A stretch of 64,000 bases of DNA, taken from contig CAWAGG010000006.1 of the NCBI GenBank assembly GCA_963781595.1, forward strand, positions 2,996,017-3,060,016, in the 5' to 3' direction. Every line of letters begins with the position of its first letter. The stretch's first letter is position 1. Below, one piece after another: positions 1-7,309 of the stretch. The stretch comes from JBEDUK01 sp963781595 (lineage in GTDB: Bacteria; Actinomycetota; UBA4738). The position numbers and the translations under genes are program-made. The notes under the pieces were generated by a model, which made no database searches, had not been told where the DNA came from, and worked only from the letters and a program-made list of their open reading frames with translations.

Positions 1-598
1 AGTAGCGGCGCGCCGCGATGCCGATCGCCTTGGTCGGGACGCGTCGCACCCCGGCGGCGCCGGCGAACCGGCTCGCGTGACCGTCGGCGGCGATCACGTA
101 CCGGGCCCGGATCTGGTTCGGCGACTCGCCGTCGGCGCTCGCGCCCGCGCCGTTCGCCGCGCGGATGCTCGCGCCGCTGATCCACCCGCTGTCGGAGAGC
201 GGTGCGGTCGCCTCGACGCCCTCCACGACACGGGCCCCGGCCGCCTGCGCGCGGCGCACGAGCAGATGGTCGAAGTCGAACCGACGCGACACGAACCCGA
301 CGTCAGGCCACGACCGGAGCCGCGGCCAGGGCAGATCGATCACGGTGTCCCCGGTCCCGTAGGTCCGCAGGCCGTTCGCCGGTGCGAAGCAGTCCTCGTC
401 ACGGGCGATGCCCATCCGGTCCATCGCGGCCACGGCTCGGGGCGTGAGGCCGTCCCCGCAGACCTTATCCCTGGGGAACGTGGCCCGGTCGATGATCGTC
501 ACGTCGACGCCGTGACGGGCCAGGTGATAGGCCGCCGCCGCTCCCCCGGGTCCTGCGCCGACGACGAGTACGTCCGTGCTGGTAGGAGCGCCGGTCAT
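1..598 (-). CDS. Geranylgeranyl reductase family FAD-dependent oxidoreductase, 3' end beyond window
   Basis: The frame opens at ATG 598 and runs off the left edge, leaving about 199 N-terminal residues. A Rossmann FAD-binding motif GAGPGG is at residues 14-19. The family signature DKVCGDGLTPR is at residues 44-54, typical of geranylgeranyl reductases and of mycobacterial MenJ-like menaquinone reductases. Such enzymes saturate double bonds of isoprenoid chains on quinones or membrane lipids. A polyprenyl diphosphate synthase lies two genes away on the same strand, which fits a prenyl-lipid or menaquinone role. A Rex-type palindrome sits 40-59 bp upstream of the start, suggesting redox control. 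The C-terminal substrate domain is not visible, so chain specificity cannot be judged. Confidence 0.88.
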   Translation of the reverse strand, partial: MTGAPTSTDVLVVGAGPGGAAAAYHLARHGVDVTIIDRATFPRDKVCGDGLTPRAVAAMDRMGIARDEDCFAPANGLRTYGTGDTVIDLPWPRLRSWPDVGFVSRRFDFDHLLVRRAQAAGARVVEGVEATAPLSDSGWISGASIRAANGAGASADGESPNQIRARYVIAADGHASRFAGAAGVRRVPTKAIGIAARRY

Positions 599-637
599 GC
601 GCGGGACACGCCGAGGCTGCGGGAGGGCCGGCGGGAC

Positions 638-657
638 TTTGTGAACGGATTCACGAA
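638..657. promoter_or_regulatory. Rex operator upstream of geranylgeranyl reductase
   Basis: The text TTTGTGAACGGATTCACGAA matches the Rex consensus TTGTGAA-N4-TTCACAA with one mismatch in the right arm. It lies between the end of the split-barrel gene and the start of the reductase gene, in the promoter position of the latter. The same contig encodes Rex (23837-24520) and carries a second, perfect site at 11159-11178. Confidence 0.75.
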
Positions 658-720
658 CCGCATGCTATGTCCGCGCCCACCGGGCGGCAAGGTGGCCGGC
701 AGACGACCCGGAGCGCCGCC

Positions 721-1161
721 TCACTCGGTGGCGCCGATGACCCCGGCGTGGGACCAGCCGGTGATGCGCTCGGGAACGACGCGGAACAGCACCGGCTCGG
801 AGACCTGCTCCGCGTAGACGCCGAACTGCGTGCCGGTCAGCTCGCCCCGGTACTTCTCGAACCATGCGGACATCGCGTGCTTCGCCGACGGCTCCTCGGT
901 CCTCAGGATCTCGGCCGTGCCCCGCACGATCAGGCCCGCCAGCTCGGTCCACGCGCGTCCGCGATCGAACTGCAGGGTGGCGCGGGCATCGCGCTCGAGG
1001 TTGCGGTGCGCCCGGCTCCAACGGCGCGACGAGACGTAGATCGCGTCCTGCAACCAGACGAACCACAGCGGGACGACGTGCGGCGTGCCGTTCGGGCCGA
1101 GCGTCGCCAGGTGGACGACCGGGACATCCCGGAACAGGCGGCGGGTCTGCTCCGCGTCCAC
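721..1161 (-). CDS. PPOX-class split-barrel F420/FMN-dependent enzyme
   Basis: A 146-residue protein of the pyridoxamine-5'-phosphate oxidase-like split beta-barrel superfamily. The N-terminal part reads VVHLATLGPNGTPHVVPLWF, the usual first strands of this fold. It is followed by SRRWSRAHRNLERDARATLQ, the conserved basic flavin-phosphate region. In Actinomycetota many such small proteins bind F420 rather than FMN, and sequence alone does not decide which. I chose GTG 1161 because it lies eight bases after the idsA stop and gives the normal family length; a longer frame upstream overlaps idsA. It probably belongs to an idsA-split-barrel transcription unit ending before the Rex operator. Substrate unknown. 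Confidence 0.8.
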   Translation of the reverse strand: MDAEQTRRLFRDVPVVHLATLGPNGTPHVVPLWFVWLQDAIYVSSRRWSRAHRNLERDARATLQFDRGRAWTELAGLIVRGTAEILRTEEPSAKHAMSAWFEKYRGELTGTQFGVYAEQVSEPVLFRVVPERITGWSHAGVIGATE

Positions 1162-1169
1162 GTTCGGCC

Positions 1170-2258
1170 TCAAGCCTCTCGTAGCGCGACGAGGCTGGCG
1201 AGGGACGCGAGCGCCGCGCGTGCCGCCCCGTCGAAGGGCGCGTCCTCGATCGCGGAGCACGCCTGCCGCTCCAGCCGGTCGATCGTCGCGAGCGTCTCGC
1301 GGAGCGCACCGCTCTCGACGATGACGTCCCGGGCGCGCGCGGCGAGCTCCGCGGGCAGATCGCTTCGGCCCAGCGCGTCGGCGAGCGTCCGGCGCCCGTC
1401 CGGATCGGCCAGGCGCTTGGCGTTGACGACCAGGAGCGTCTGCTTGCCCTCACGCAGGTCGTCGTCCGGATCCTTGCCGGTCACGACCGGATCGCCGAAC
1501 GTGCCCAATACGTCGTCGCGCAGCTGGAACGCCTCGCCGATCGGTTCGCCGTACGCGCGCAGCGCGCCGGCGACGGCAGCGCCCGCCCCGGCGTCGCCGG
1601 CCTCGGCCAGCGCCGCACCGATCAGCAAAGGCCCCACGACCGTGTACGACCCGGCCTTCAGCGCCCCGACCCGCCGCGCCTCGTCCTCCGCGATCGTGCC
1701 GGTGGACGCGGCGAGCACGTCCAGGTACTCGCCCCGGATCGCGTCCACCCGCGCCCGGTTGAAGTGCTCGGACGCAGCCAGGATGCGTTCCGGCGGGAAC
1801 CTCGACTCCGCGAACAGCCGGTCGGCGAGCGCCGCAGCCAGGTCGCCCGCGAGGATCGCGGCTGATCGGCCGAACCGCTCGTCATCGGCGCCCGCTCGCG
1901 ACGCGAGCCGACGGAACGCGGTCGGTTCGCCGCGGCGGAGCTTGGAACCGTCGACCACGTCGTCGTGGATCAGCGCCGACGTATGCAGGAGCTCGATCGC
2001 GGCGCCGACCTGGGCCAGCGCCTCCCAGCGCTCACCGCCACCTGCCCGGTGGCCCCAGAAGCAGAACGCCGGCCGGATCCGCTTCCCTCCCGCGGAGACG
2101 GTTCGGATCAGCTCCTCCACGAGCGCCGACGCGTCCGGTGTCTCCGAACGCATGCGCTCGAGCTCCTCGGCGAGGGCGCCGTGCAGCGCGACATCGACGA
2201 GCGAGAGGAACCCGGCCGGCATGGCGTCGACGGCCGAGGCGTCCGGGAGCAGCTTCAC
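1170..2258 (-). CDS. idsA: Polyprenyl (geranylgeranyl-type) diphosphate synthase
   Basis: A 362-residue trans-isoprenyl diphosphate synthase that condenses isopentenyl diphosphate with allylic diphosphates. The first aspartate-rich motif is DDVVD (99-103). The second is DDVLGTFGD (248-256), and GGKRIRP (57-63) supplies substrate-binding basic residues. All catalytic elements are present. Length matches actinobacterial IdsA/GrcC enzymes. Product length cannot be fixed from sequence, but pairing with a geranylgeranyl reductase suggests C20 or longer. No Shine-Dalgarno sequence precedes GTG 2258. A GATACT -10-like element lies only about ten bases upstream, so a leaderless transcript is likely. 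The divergent neighbour is the heme A/O synthase fusion. Confidence 0.92.
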   Translation of the reverse strand: MKLLPDASAVDAMPAGFLSLVDVALHGALAEELERMRSETPDASALVEELIRTVSAGGKRIRPAFCFWGHRAGGGERWEALAQVGAAIELLHTSALIHDDVVDGSKLRRGEPTAFRRLASRAGADDERFGRSAAILAGDLAAALADRLFAESRFPPERILAASEHFNRARVDAIRGEYLDVLAASTGTIAEDEARRVGALKAGSYTVVGPLLIGAALAEAGDAGAGAAVAGALRAYGEPIGEAFQLRDDVLGTFGDPVVTGKDPDDDLREGKQTLLVVNAKRLADPDGRRTLADALGRSDLPAELAARARDVIVESGALRETLATIDRLERQACSAIEDAPFDGAARAALASLASLVALREA

Positions 2259-2349
2259 GCTCGCTAGTATCGCAAGCCGGCATCGTCCGGGATGCTGCGG
2301 ACGGCGCGGCTCCGGCGGGTTGGCCCGCGAACGCGTCCGAGCCCGGCGA

Positions 2350-2355
2350 TATAGT
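2350..2355 (+). promoter_or_regulatory. Candidate -10 element for the heme A/O synthase gene
   Basis: TATAGT stands in an otherwise GC-rich intergenic stretch 53 bases before the GTG start at 2408. No convincing -35 hexamer is visible at the standard spacing, so this is only a plausible promoter. Confidence 0.35.
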
Positions 2356-2407
2356 GGCCCGGCCGGGCGCCGTCCCGGCGATCCAGGAGGGAACAGGAAC
2401 CCGTCAC

Positions 2408-4378
2408 GTGAAGCTCTTCCGAAGGCTGGCCGTCGCCACGACCGTGAGCGTGTTCCTGCTGGTTGGCGTGGGCGGGCTCGTGCGCGCCACCGGCTCCGGC
2501 CTCGGCTGCCCCGGCTGGCCCCGCTGCTTCGGCCATCTCCTGCCTCCGTTCGGCCAGCACGGCACGGCCCTCTACCACGCGTTGATCGAGTCGAGCCACC
2601 GCTACGTGACGTTCGCGCTCTCGGTGCTGGTCCTCGCCCTCGTGATCCTGGCGATCGCGTCGCCGCCGGTGCGGCGGCGAGCCGGGGTCACGCTGGGGGC
2701 GAGCGCGGCCGCGGTCTTGCTGATCTTCCAGGCGGGGCTCGGCGCGGTCGTCGTCGAGACCGAGCTGAACCCCGCGATCGTGACGATCCACTACGCGAAC
2801 GCGATGCTCCTCGTCGCGGCGATCCTGTTCACGACGATTGCGTCGTACGTCGACCTGCGCGTGTACCGGCCGACGGGCGTCCATCGCGGCTTCGCCCGAT
2901 ACGTGTTCGCCGTGACGGTCGCGACCTTCGCGCTGATCCTGATCGGGACCTACGTCCGGGGTCGCGGCGCCGGACTGGTCTTCGCCGACTGGCCGCTGAT
3001 GAACGGCCGGCTGATCCCGTCATTCTCGATCCCGCTGGCCGCCATCCACTTCGCGCACCGGTTGGCGGCGTTCCTGGTCTTCCTCGGCGTGGTCGGGATG
3101 GTGGTCCTGGCGGCCCGCCGCGAACGTGACCGGCCGCCTGTCCGGGCGCTGGCCTTCGTGGCGGCGGCCCTCTTCCTCGCACAGGCGATGCTCGGGGCCG
3201 GGTTCGTCTGGAGCGTGATGGCGACGTTCTTCGTCGTCGGCCACGAGCTCACGGGGAGCCTCGTCTGGGGGGCCGTGGTCGCGCTGACCGTGGTCGCCTA
3301 CCGCCTGGCGCCGCAGGGCGAGCCGGAGTCGGTCCGTCGGGCGCTCACGGCCCGGCGACGGGCGGCCGACGACCGGCGCCGAGGCGCGGACGGAGACGGC
3401 GAACCCATCGCGATCCCCGAGGCGTCGGAGGACATCGGCGCCGCGGCCGACGCGCTGGAACCCGTCGAGGCGGAGGCGCCGGCGCCGGCCGTCGTGGCGC
3501 CCGACCTCGGCTCACGCATGCGGGCGTACATCGCGCTGACGAAGCCGCGCATCATCCTGCTGCTGCTGATCACCACGGTGCCCGCCATGGTGCTCGCGCA
3601 GGACGGCTGGCCTTCGCCGTGGCTGATCCTCGCGACGCTCCTCGGCGGGTCCCTGGCGGCCGCCGGCGCGAACGCGATCAACTGCTATATCGACCGGGAC
3701 ATCGACGAGGTCATGCGCCGCACACGCCGCCGGCCGCTCCCCCAGCACCAGGTATCTCCGACCGGCGCGCTGTGGTTCGGCATCGCGCTCGGCGCACTGT
3801 CGTTCGCATGGCTCGCCGCGATGGTGAACCTGCTGTCCGCCGTGCTCGCGGTCTCGGCGCTGCTCTTCTACGTCTTCGTCTACACGCTGTGGATGAAGCG
3901 CTCGACCCCGCAGAACATCGTGATCGGCGGCGCGGCGGGCGCGGTCCCGGTGCTGGTCGGATGGTCCGCGGTGACGGGTCGCGTCGGACTGCCTGCGATC
4001 GTGCTCTTCCTGATCATCTTCTATTGGACGCCGCCGCACTTCTGGGCGCTCTCGATGCGCTACGAGAGCGACTATCGCGCGGCCGGCGTCCCGATGCTGC
4101 CGGTGGTGCGCGGGATCCCCGAGACGACGCGCCAGATCCTGCTGTACTCGTTCATCCTCTTCGCGGTGACGCTGTTGCTGTACCCGGTCGCGCGCCTCGG
4201 ACCACTGTACCTGTCCGCCGCGCTGGTCCTCGGGGGCATCTTCCTCTTCGAGGCGTTCGTGCTGCGGCGCGAACGCACCGTCGGGCGGGCGTTGCACCTG
4301 TTCCATTACTCGAACACGTACCTCGCGTTGCTCTTCGCGGCCATCGCCGTGGACCCCCTCGTGCGCGCGATCCACTGA
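2408..4378 (+). CDS. ctaA-ctaB: Heme A synthase - heme O synthase (CtaA-CtaB) fusion
   Basis: A single 656-residue membrane protein combining two consecutive heme-modifying enzymes. Residues 1 to about 305 are CtaA/COX15 (heme O to heme A). The extracytoplasmic cysteine pair is Cys34/Cys40 (GCPGWPRC), and heme-ligand histidines lie in ESSHRY, TIHYAN, HFAHRL and GHELTG. A charged, alanine-rich linker (about 305-370) leads to CtaB/COX10 (protoheme IX farnesyltransferase, about 371-656). CtaB has the prenyl-diphosphate motif NCYIDRDIDEVMRRT from residue 425 and YWTPPHFWALSM further on. GTG 2408 is preceded by AGGAA at 2395-2399 and AGGAGG at 2385-2390. Downstream are ctaG and the oxidase operon that needs heme A. 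The fusion would let heme O pass directly between active sites. Both halves look intact. Confidence 0.93.
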   Translation: MKLFRRLAVATTVSVFLLVGVGGLVRATGSGLGCPGWPRCFGHLLPPFGQHGTALYHALIESSHRYVTFALSVLVLALVILAIASPPVRRRAGVTLGASAAAVLLIFQAGLGAVVVETELNPAIVTIHYANAMLLVAAILFTTIASYVDLRVYRPTGVHRGFARYVFAVTVATFALILIGTYVRGRGAGLVFADWPLMNGRLIPSFSIPLAAIHFAHRLAAFLVFLGVVGMVVLAARRERDRPPVRALAFVAAALFLAQAMLGAGFVWSVMATFFVVGHELTGSLVWGAVVALTVVAYRLAPQGEPESVRRALTARRRAADDRRRGADGDGEPIAIPEASEDIGAAADALEPVEAEAPAPAVVAPDLGSRMRAYIALTKPRIILLLLITTVPAMVLAQDGWPSPWLILATLLGGSLAAAGANAINCYIDRDIDEVMRRTRRRPLPQHQVSPTGALWFGIALGALSFAWLAAMVNLLSAVLAVSALLFYVFVYTLWMKRSTPQNIVIGGAAGAVPVLVGWSAVTGRVGLPAIVLFLIIFYWTPPHFWALSMRYESDYRAAGVPMLPVVRGIPETTRQILLYSFILFAVTLLLYPVARLGPLYLSAALVLGGIFLFEAFVLRRERTVGRALHLFHYSNTYLALLFAAIAVDPLVRAIH

Positions 4379-4428
4379 CGCCGCGAGGAGGGGTCCGCAA
4401 CACGGACGAACGAACCTCGATCCTGTTC

Positions 4429-5121
4429 GTGCTCACGCTCGGCTCCGCGATCGCGGGATGCGGTGGCCTGGTCGCTGTCGGCGTGACGTCGTGGCGGCGG
4501 ACGGCCGGCCTACGGCGAGGCCGCCGTCGCCGCGGGCGGCGCGCCGCTGGACCGGACGTGCGCCTCGGCCACCGCGTCCCCTCGTCGCCGACGACGTACC
4601 TCGCTGCGTGGGTCGGCGCCTTCGTCACCGCGGCCGCCGGCGCGCGGCTGACGGCGACCACCACGATGCTGGCGACCGCGTTCGGCTTCCTCGCGCTGGG
4701 CTCGGGCGTCGCGATCATGGCCTCCGGCCTCCTCCAGCGCGTCGTGGCCGTCACGGCCTCGGGCGACGGCCTGCGGATCCGCTACGCCGCCCGGCCGGCG
4801 CGGTTCATGCGATGGTCGCAGGTGACCGCCGTCGTCCCGCCCAGGTGGCCCCTCGGGGCCTGGCGCATCCGTTCCCAGACCGGGGCCACGAGCTTGATGC
4901 CGTCCGACCTCCTGAGCAACGAGGCCGTCCTCCTCGATACGATCCGGCTCGCGGGCCTCCGGTTCGACGGGGATGTCTGGATCCGCCATGAACTTGCGCC
5001 GTCGCCGGCGCCGGTGCTCAACCCTCCAGCCGCAGCCGCGCCTCCTCCTCGTCGAGCCGTCGATCGATCCGCGCGGCCTCGATCCGGTCGTAGCGCATCC
5101 ATGCGGCCGCCACCAAGATGA
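4429..5121 (+). CDS. Membrane protein with PH-like C-terminal domain, unknown function
   Basis: Not recognised by name. From GTG 4429 the frame encodes about 230 residues. There are three hydrophobic segments: one at the start, TYLAAWVGAFVTAAAG, and MLATAFGFLALGSGVAIMAS. A soluble stretch follows (VVAVTASGDGLRIRYAARPA ... WSQVTAVVPPRW) whose strand pattern resembles bacterial PH domains. It follows the ctaA-ctaB stop by 50 bases. A strong GAGGAGG lies at 4385-4391 with no standard start at good spacing, so the true start is uncertain. The last 100 bases overlap the 3' end of ctaG on the other strand and are proline/arginine-rich, so the true end is doubtful too. Confidence 0.5.
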   Translation: MLTLGSAIAGCGGLVAVGVTSWRRTAGLRRGRRRRGRRAAGPDVRLGHRVPSSPTTYLAAWVGAFVTAAAGARLTATTTMLATAFGFLALGSGVAIMASGLLQRVVAVTASGDGLRIRYAARPARFMRWSQVTAVVPPRWPLGAWRIRSQTGATSLMPSDLLSNEAVLLDTIRLAGLRFDGDVWIRHELAPSPAPVLNPPAAAAPPPRRAVDRSARPRSGRSASMRPPPR

Positions 5122-5929
5122 CGGCGACCAGGAGCGCGACGTCCCCCGTCACCCACATGATCGCGCCCGCCCACTGCTGGTCGCCGAGCGGCGACGGCCC
5201 CCAATCCCGCTGCAACGACGCGTAGTACGGGTACAGCACCGAGCCGGAACTGTAGATCGCCAGCGCGATGAACGTGTTCACCGGCCCGGCGAGGATCACG
5301 TAGAGCAATCGCAGCGGGTACGCCATGCGCCACGACGTCGGGTCGACCGCGATCACCGGGTACCAGAACAGCAGGGCCGAACCCAGGAACAGAACGTGCT
5401 CCAGATCGTGGATCCACTGATGCTCGAGCGCGGCCTCGTAGAGCGGCGAGAAATGCGTCACGGCCATCGTCGCGGTGAACAGCATCCACGCGACCAACGG
5501 ATACGTCAGGACGCGGACCGGCCGGCTATGGACGGCTCGCTGGACGAACCGCCTGGGCTTCCCCGACGGCGACAGCGAGCGGAGCGCGAGCGTCACGGGC
5601 GCGGATGCCACGAGCATCGGCGCCGCGGCGAACGTGAGCAGGACGTGCTGGATCATGTGGACCCACAGCAGCACGTCCGCGTACGCGTCGAGCGGCGACG
5701 CCAGCGACACGACGAGGGCGCCGAGGCCGCCGAGGAACCACGCCGTGCGCCCCCGGGGCCACGGGTTCAGCGGGAAGCGCAGGGCGACCCTGCGCACCGC
5801 CAGCAGGTAGAGCCATCCGGCGACGAACAGCGACACTAGGACCGACGGCTCGAGGGTCCACGAGGACAGGACCCGCGCCACGGTCGGCGGTGCGAGCGGG
5901 ACGGCGTGCTCGAGCAGGCCGAACGGCAT
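5018..5929 (-). CDS. ctaG: Cytochrome c oxidase assembly protein, CtaG/caa3 type
   Basis: About 303 residues with seven or so membrane spans and the histidine-rich pattern of the caa3-type CtaG family (WVHMIQHVLLTFAAAPML, HQWIHDLEHVLFLGSALLFW, DQQWAGAIMWVTGD). These proteins are needed for assembly of the copper-containing caa3/aa3 oxidases of Gram-positive bacteria. I prefer ATG 5929 over ATG 5938 because GGGAGG then sits nine bases upstream, whereas it directly abuts the earlier ATG. It is divergent from ctaC, the copper-A subunit gene, and sits between the heme A/O synthase and the oxidase operon, which supports the call. Confidence 0.88.
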   Translation of the reverse strand: MPFGLLEHAVPLAPPTVARVLSSWTLEPSVLVSLFVAGWLYLLAVRRVALRFPLNPWPRGRTAWFLGGLGALVVSLASPLDAYADVLLWVHMIQHVLLTFAAAPMLVASAPVTLALRSLSPSGKPRRFVQRAVHSRPVRVLTYPLVAWMLFTATMAVTHFSPLYEAALEHQWIHDLEHVLFLGSALLFWYPVIAVDPTSWRMAYPLRLLYVILAGPVNTFIALAIYSSGSVLYPYYASLQRDWGPSPLGDQQWAGAIMWVTGDVALLVAVILVAAAWMRYDRIEAARIDRRLDEEEARLRLEG

Positions 5930-6162
5930 GTCGAACATCCTCCCACCGCCCGCGGCGGTCGCGCCCGGTCGTCCGGATGGACCCGCGACGGCCGTCAGAT
6001 GCGTGCCGGGCGCCCGTTTTGCGCATAGTCTGCCCGCTGGGCCAAACTGCGGAGCCGCCGGCGCGCCGAGTGCGCGCGGAGCCACTAGGATGCCGAACTC
6101 GGTGGCGCCGGCGAGGCGATGCGGCTCAGAAGGCTGGGATCGGACGGGAGGCGACGCGGCAC

Positions 6163-7284
6163 GTGCGGAAGGGGACGCGCAGGCAGGGCAGGATCGTAGG
6201 GTCCCGCCTCCGGTTCCTCATCGCAGGAGCTGCGCTCGGGACGCTGTCCGCGTGCACGATGCAGCCGGCCTCGAACCACGCCGAGACGATCCAGACCTCG
6301 TACGAGATCACGTTCGCCTTCGCCGCGGTGATCTTCGTGGTCGTCGCCGGCCTGATCGTGTTCTCAGCGATCCGGTTCCGCCGCAAGAAGGGCGACGAGA
6401 CTCTGCCGAAGCAGGTCCACGGCAGCACGAAGCTCGAGATCACGTGGATCGCCGTGCCGTCCGTGATCGTCCTGATCCTGTTCATCGTGTCGGCGAGCGC
6501 GCTCGGCAAGATCGACACGGCCGCGGCTGGCCCGATGACGATCAACGTCGAGGGCTTCCAGTGGCAGTGGAGCTTCACGTACCCGGAGTTCACGGACCGG
6601 GCGGGCCAGCCGCTGACGATCACCGGCCAGTCCGGGGCGCCCGGCGACGGCGTCTACGGCAAGCCGACGCTCGGGCTCGAGGTGAACAAGGCGGTGCACT
6701 TCAACCTCGACGCGAGCGACGTGATCCACTCCTTCTTCATCCCCGTGTTCCTGTTCAAGCGGGACGTGATCCCCGGCCACCCGAACGAGTTCGACCTCAC
6801 GCCGACGCGGACGGGCCTCTTCTCCGGGAAATGCGCCGAGCTGTGCGGGCTCGAGCACTCGACGATGCTGTTCGTCGTCAGGATCATGCCCCACGACGAG
6901 TTCCAGCAGTGGGTGCAGGAACAGCTGCTGATCCAGCAGCACCAGGAGTGGGTCAAGTCGACCAGCTGCGCGACGCCGACCGACGGAGCGCTGACGGTGG
7001 TGGCGAAGAGCATCGCGTTCGACACCTCATGCATCGAGGTGCCGGCGGCGAGCACGACCAAGCTCGTGCTCGACAACCAGGATCCCGGCGTCCCGCACAA
7101 CATCGAGGTCTACACGAACGACCAGGCCACCGAACGCGTCGCGGGCGCGACCGGACCAGGGGACGTCGTCACGGGCGTCGGCCAGACCTCGTACGCGATC
7201 ACCGGGCTCGCGCCCGGCACGTACTTCTTCCGGTGTGATATCCACCCGACGCAGATGGTCGGGAAGTTCGTGGTGAAGGGCTAG
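6163..7284 (+). CDS. ctaC: Cytochrome c oxidase subunit II with C-terminal cupredoxin domain
   Basis: A 373-residue lipoprotein. The lipobox LSAC places the modified cysteine at residue 31. A second membrane span (VPSVIVLILFIVSASAL) follows. The CuA domain carries His189, and Cys224, Cys228, His232 and Met235 within GKCAELCGLEHSTM. After a linker, residues about 268-373 form an extra domain with type-1 copper ligands His312 (PHNIEV), Cys358, His361 and Met365 (RCDIHPTQM). In caa3 oxidases this position holds a fused cytochrome c; here it is a blue-copper domain, presumably an electron entry module. GTG 6163 follows GGGAGG at good spacing. It is the first gene of ctaC-D-E-F, and a TAGGAT -10-like element lies at 6086-6091. 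Confidence 0.93.
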   Translation: MRKGTRRQGRIVGSRLRFLIAGAALGTLSACTMQPASNHAETIQTSYEITFAFAAVIFVVVAGLIVFSAIRFRRKKGDETLPKQVHGSTKLEITWIAVPSVIVLILFIVSASALGKIDTAAAGPMTINVEGFQWQWSFTYPEFTDRAGQPLTITGQSGAPGDGVYGKPTLGLEVNKAVHFNLDASDVIHSFFIPVFLFKRDVIPGHPNEFDLTPTRTGLFSGKCAELCGLEHSTMLFVVRIMPHDEFQQWVQEQLLIQQHQEWVKSTSCATPTDGALTVVAKSIAFDTSCIEVPAASTTKLVLDNQDPGVPHNIEVYTNDQATERVAGATGPGDVVTGVGQTSYAITGLAPGTYFFRCDIHPTQMVGKFVVKG

Positions 7285-7309
7285 CTCGGAAGGATCGGAC
7301 GGAGAGCGG

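Noticed and set aside
667..3129. Open frame of about 820 codons on the plus strand through idsA and ctaA
   Set aside because: It is antisense to idsA and out of frame with ctaA; Arg/Ser/Ala-rich shadow coding caused by high GC.
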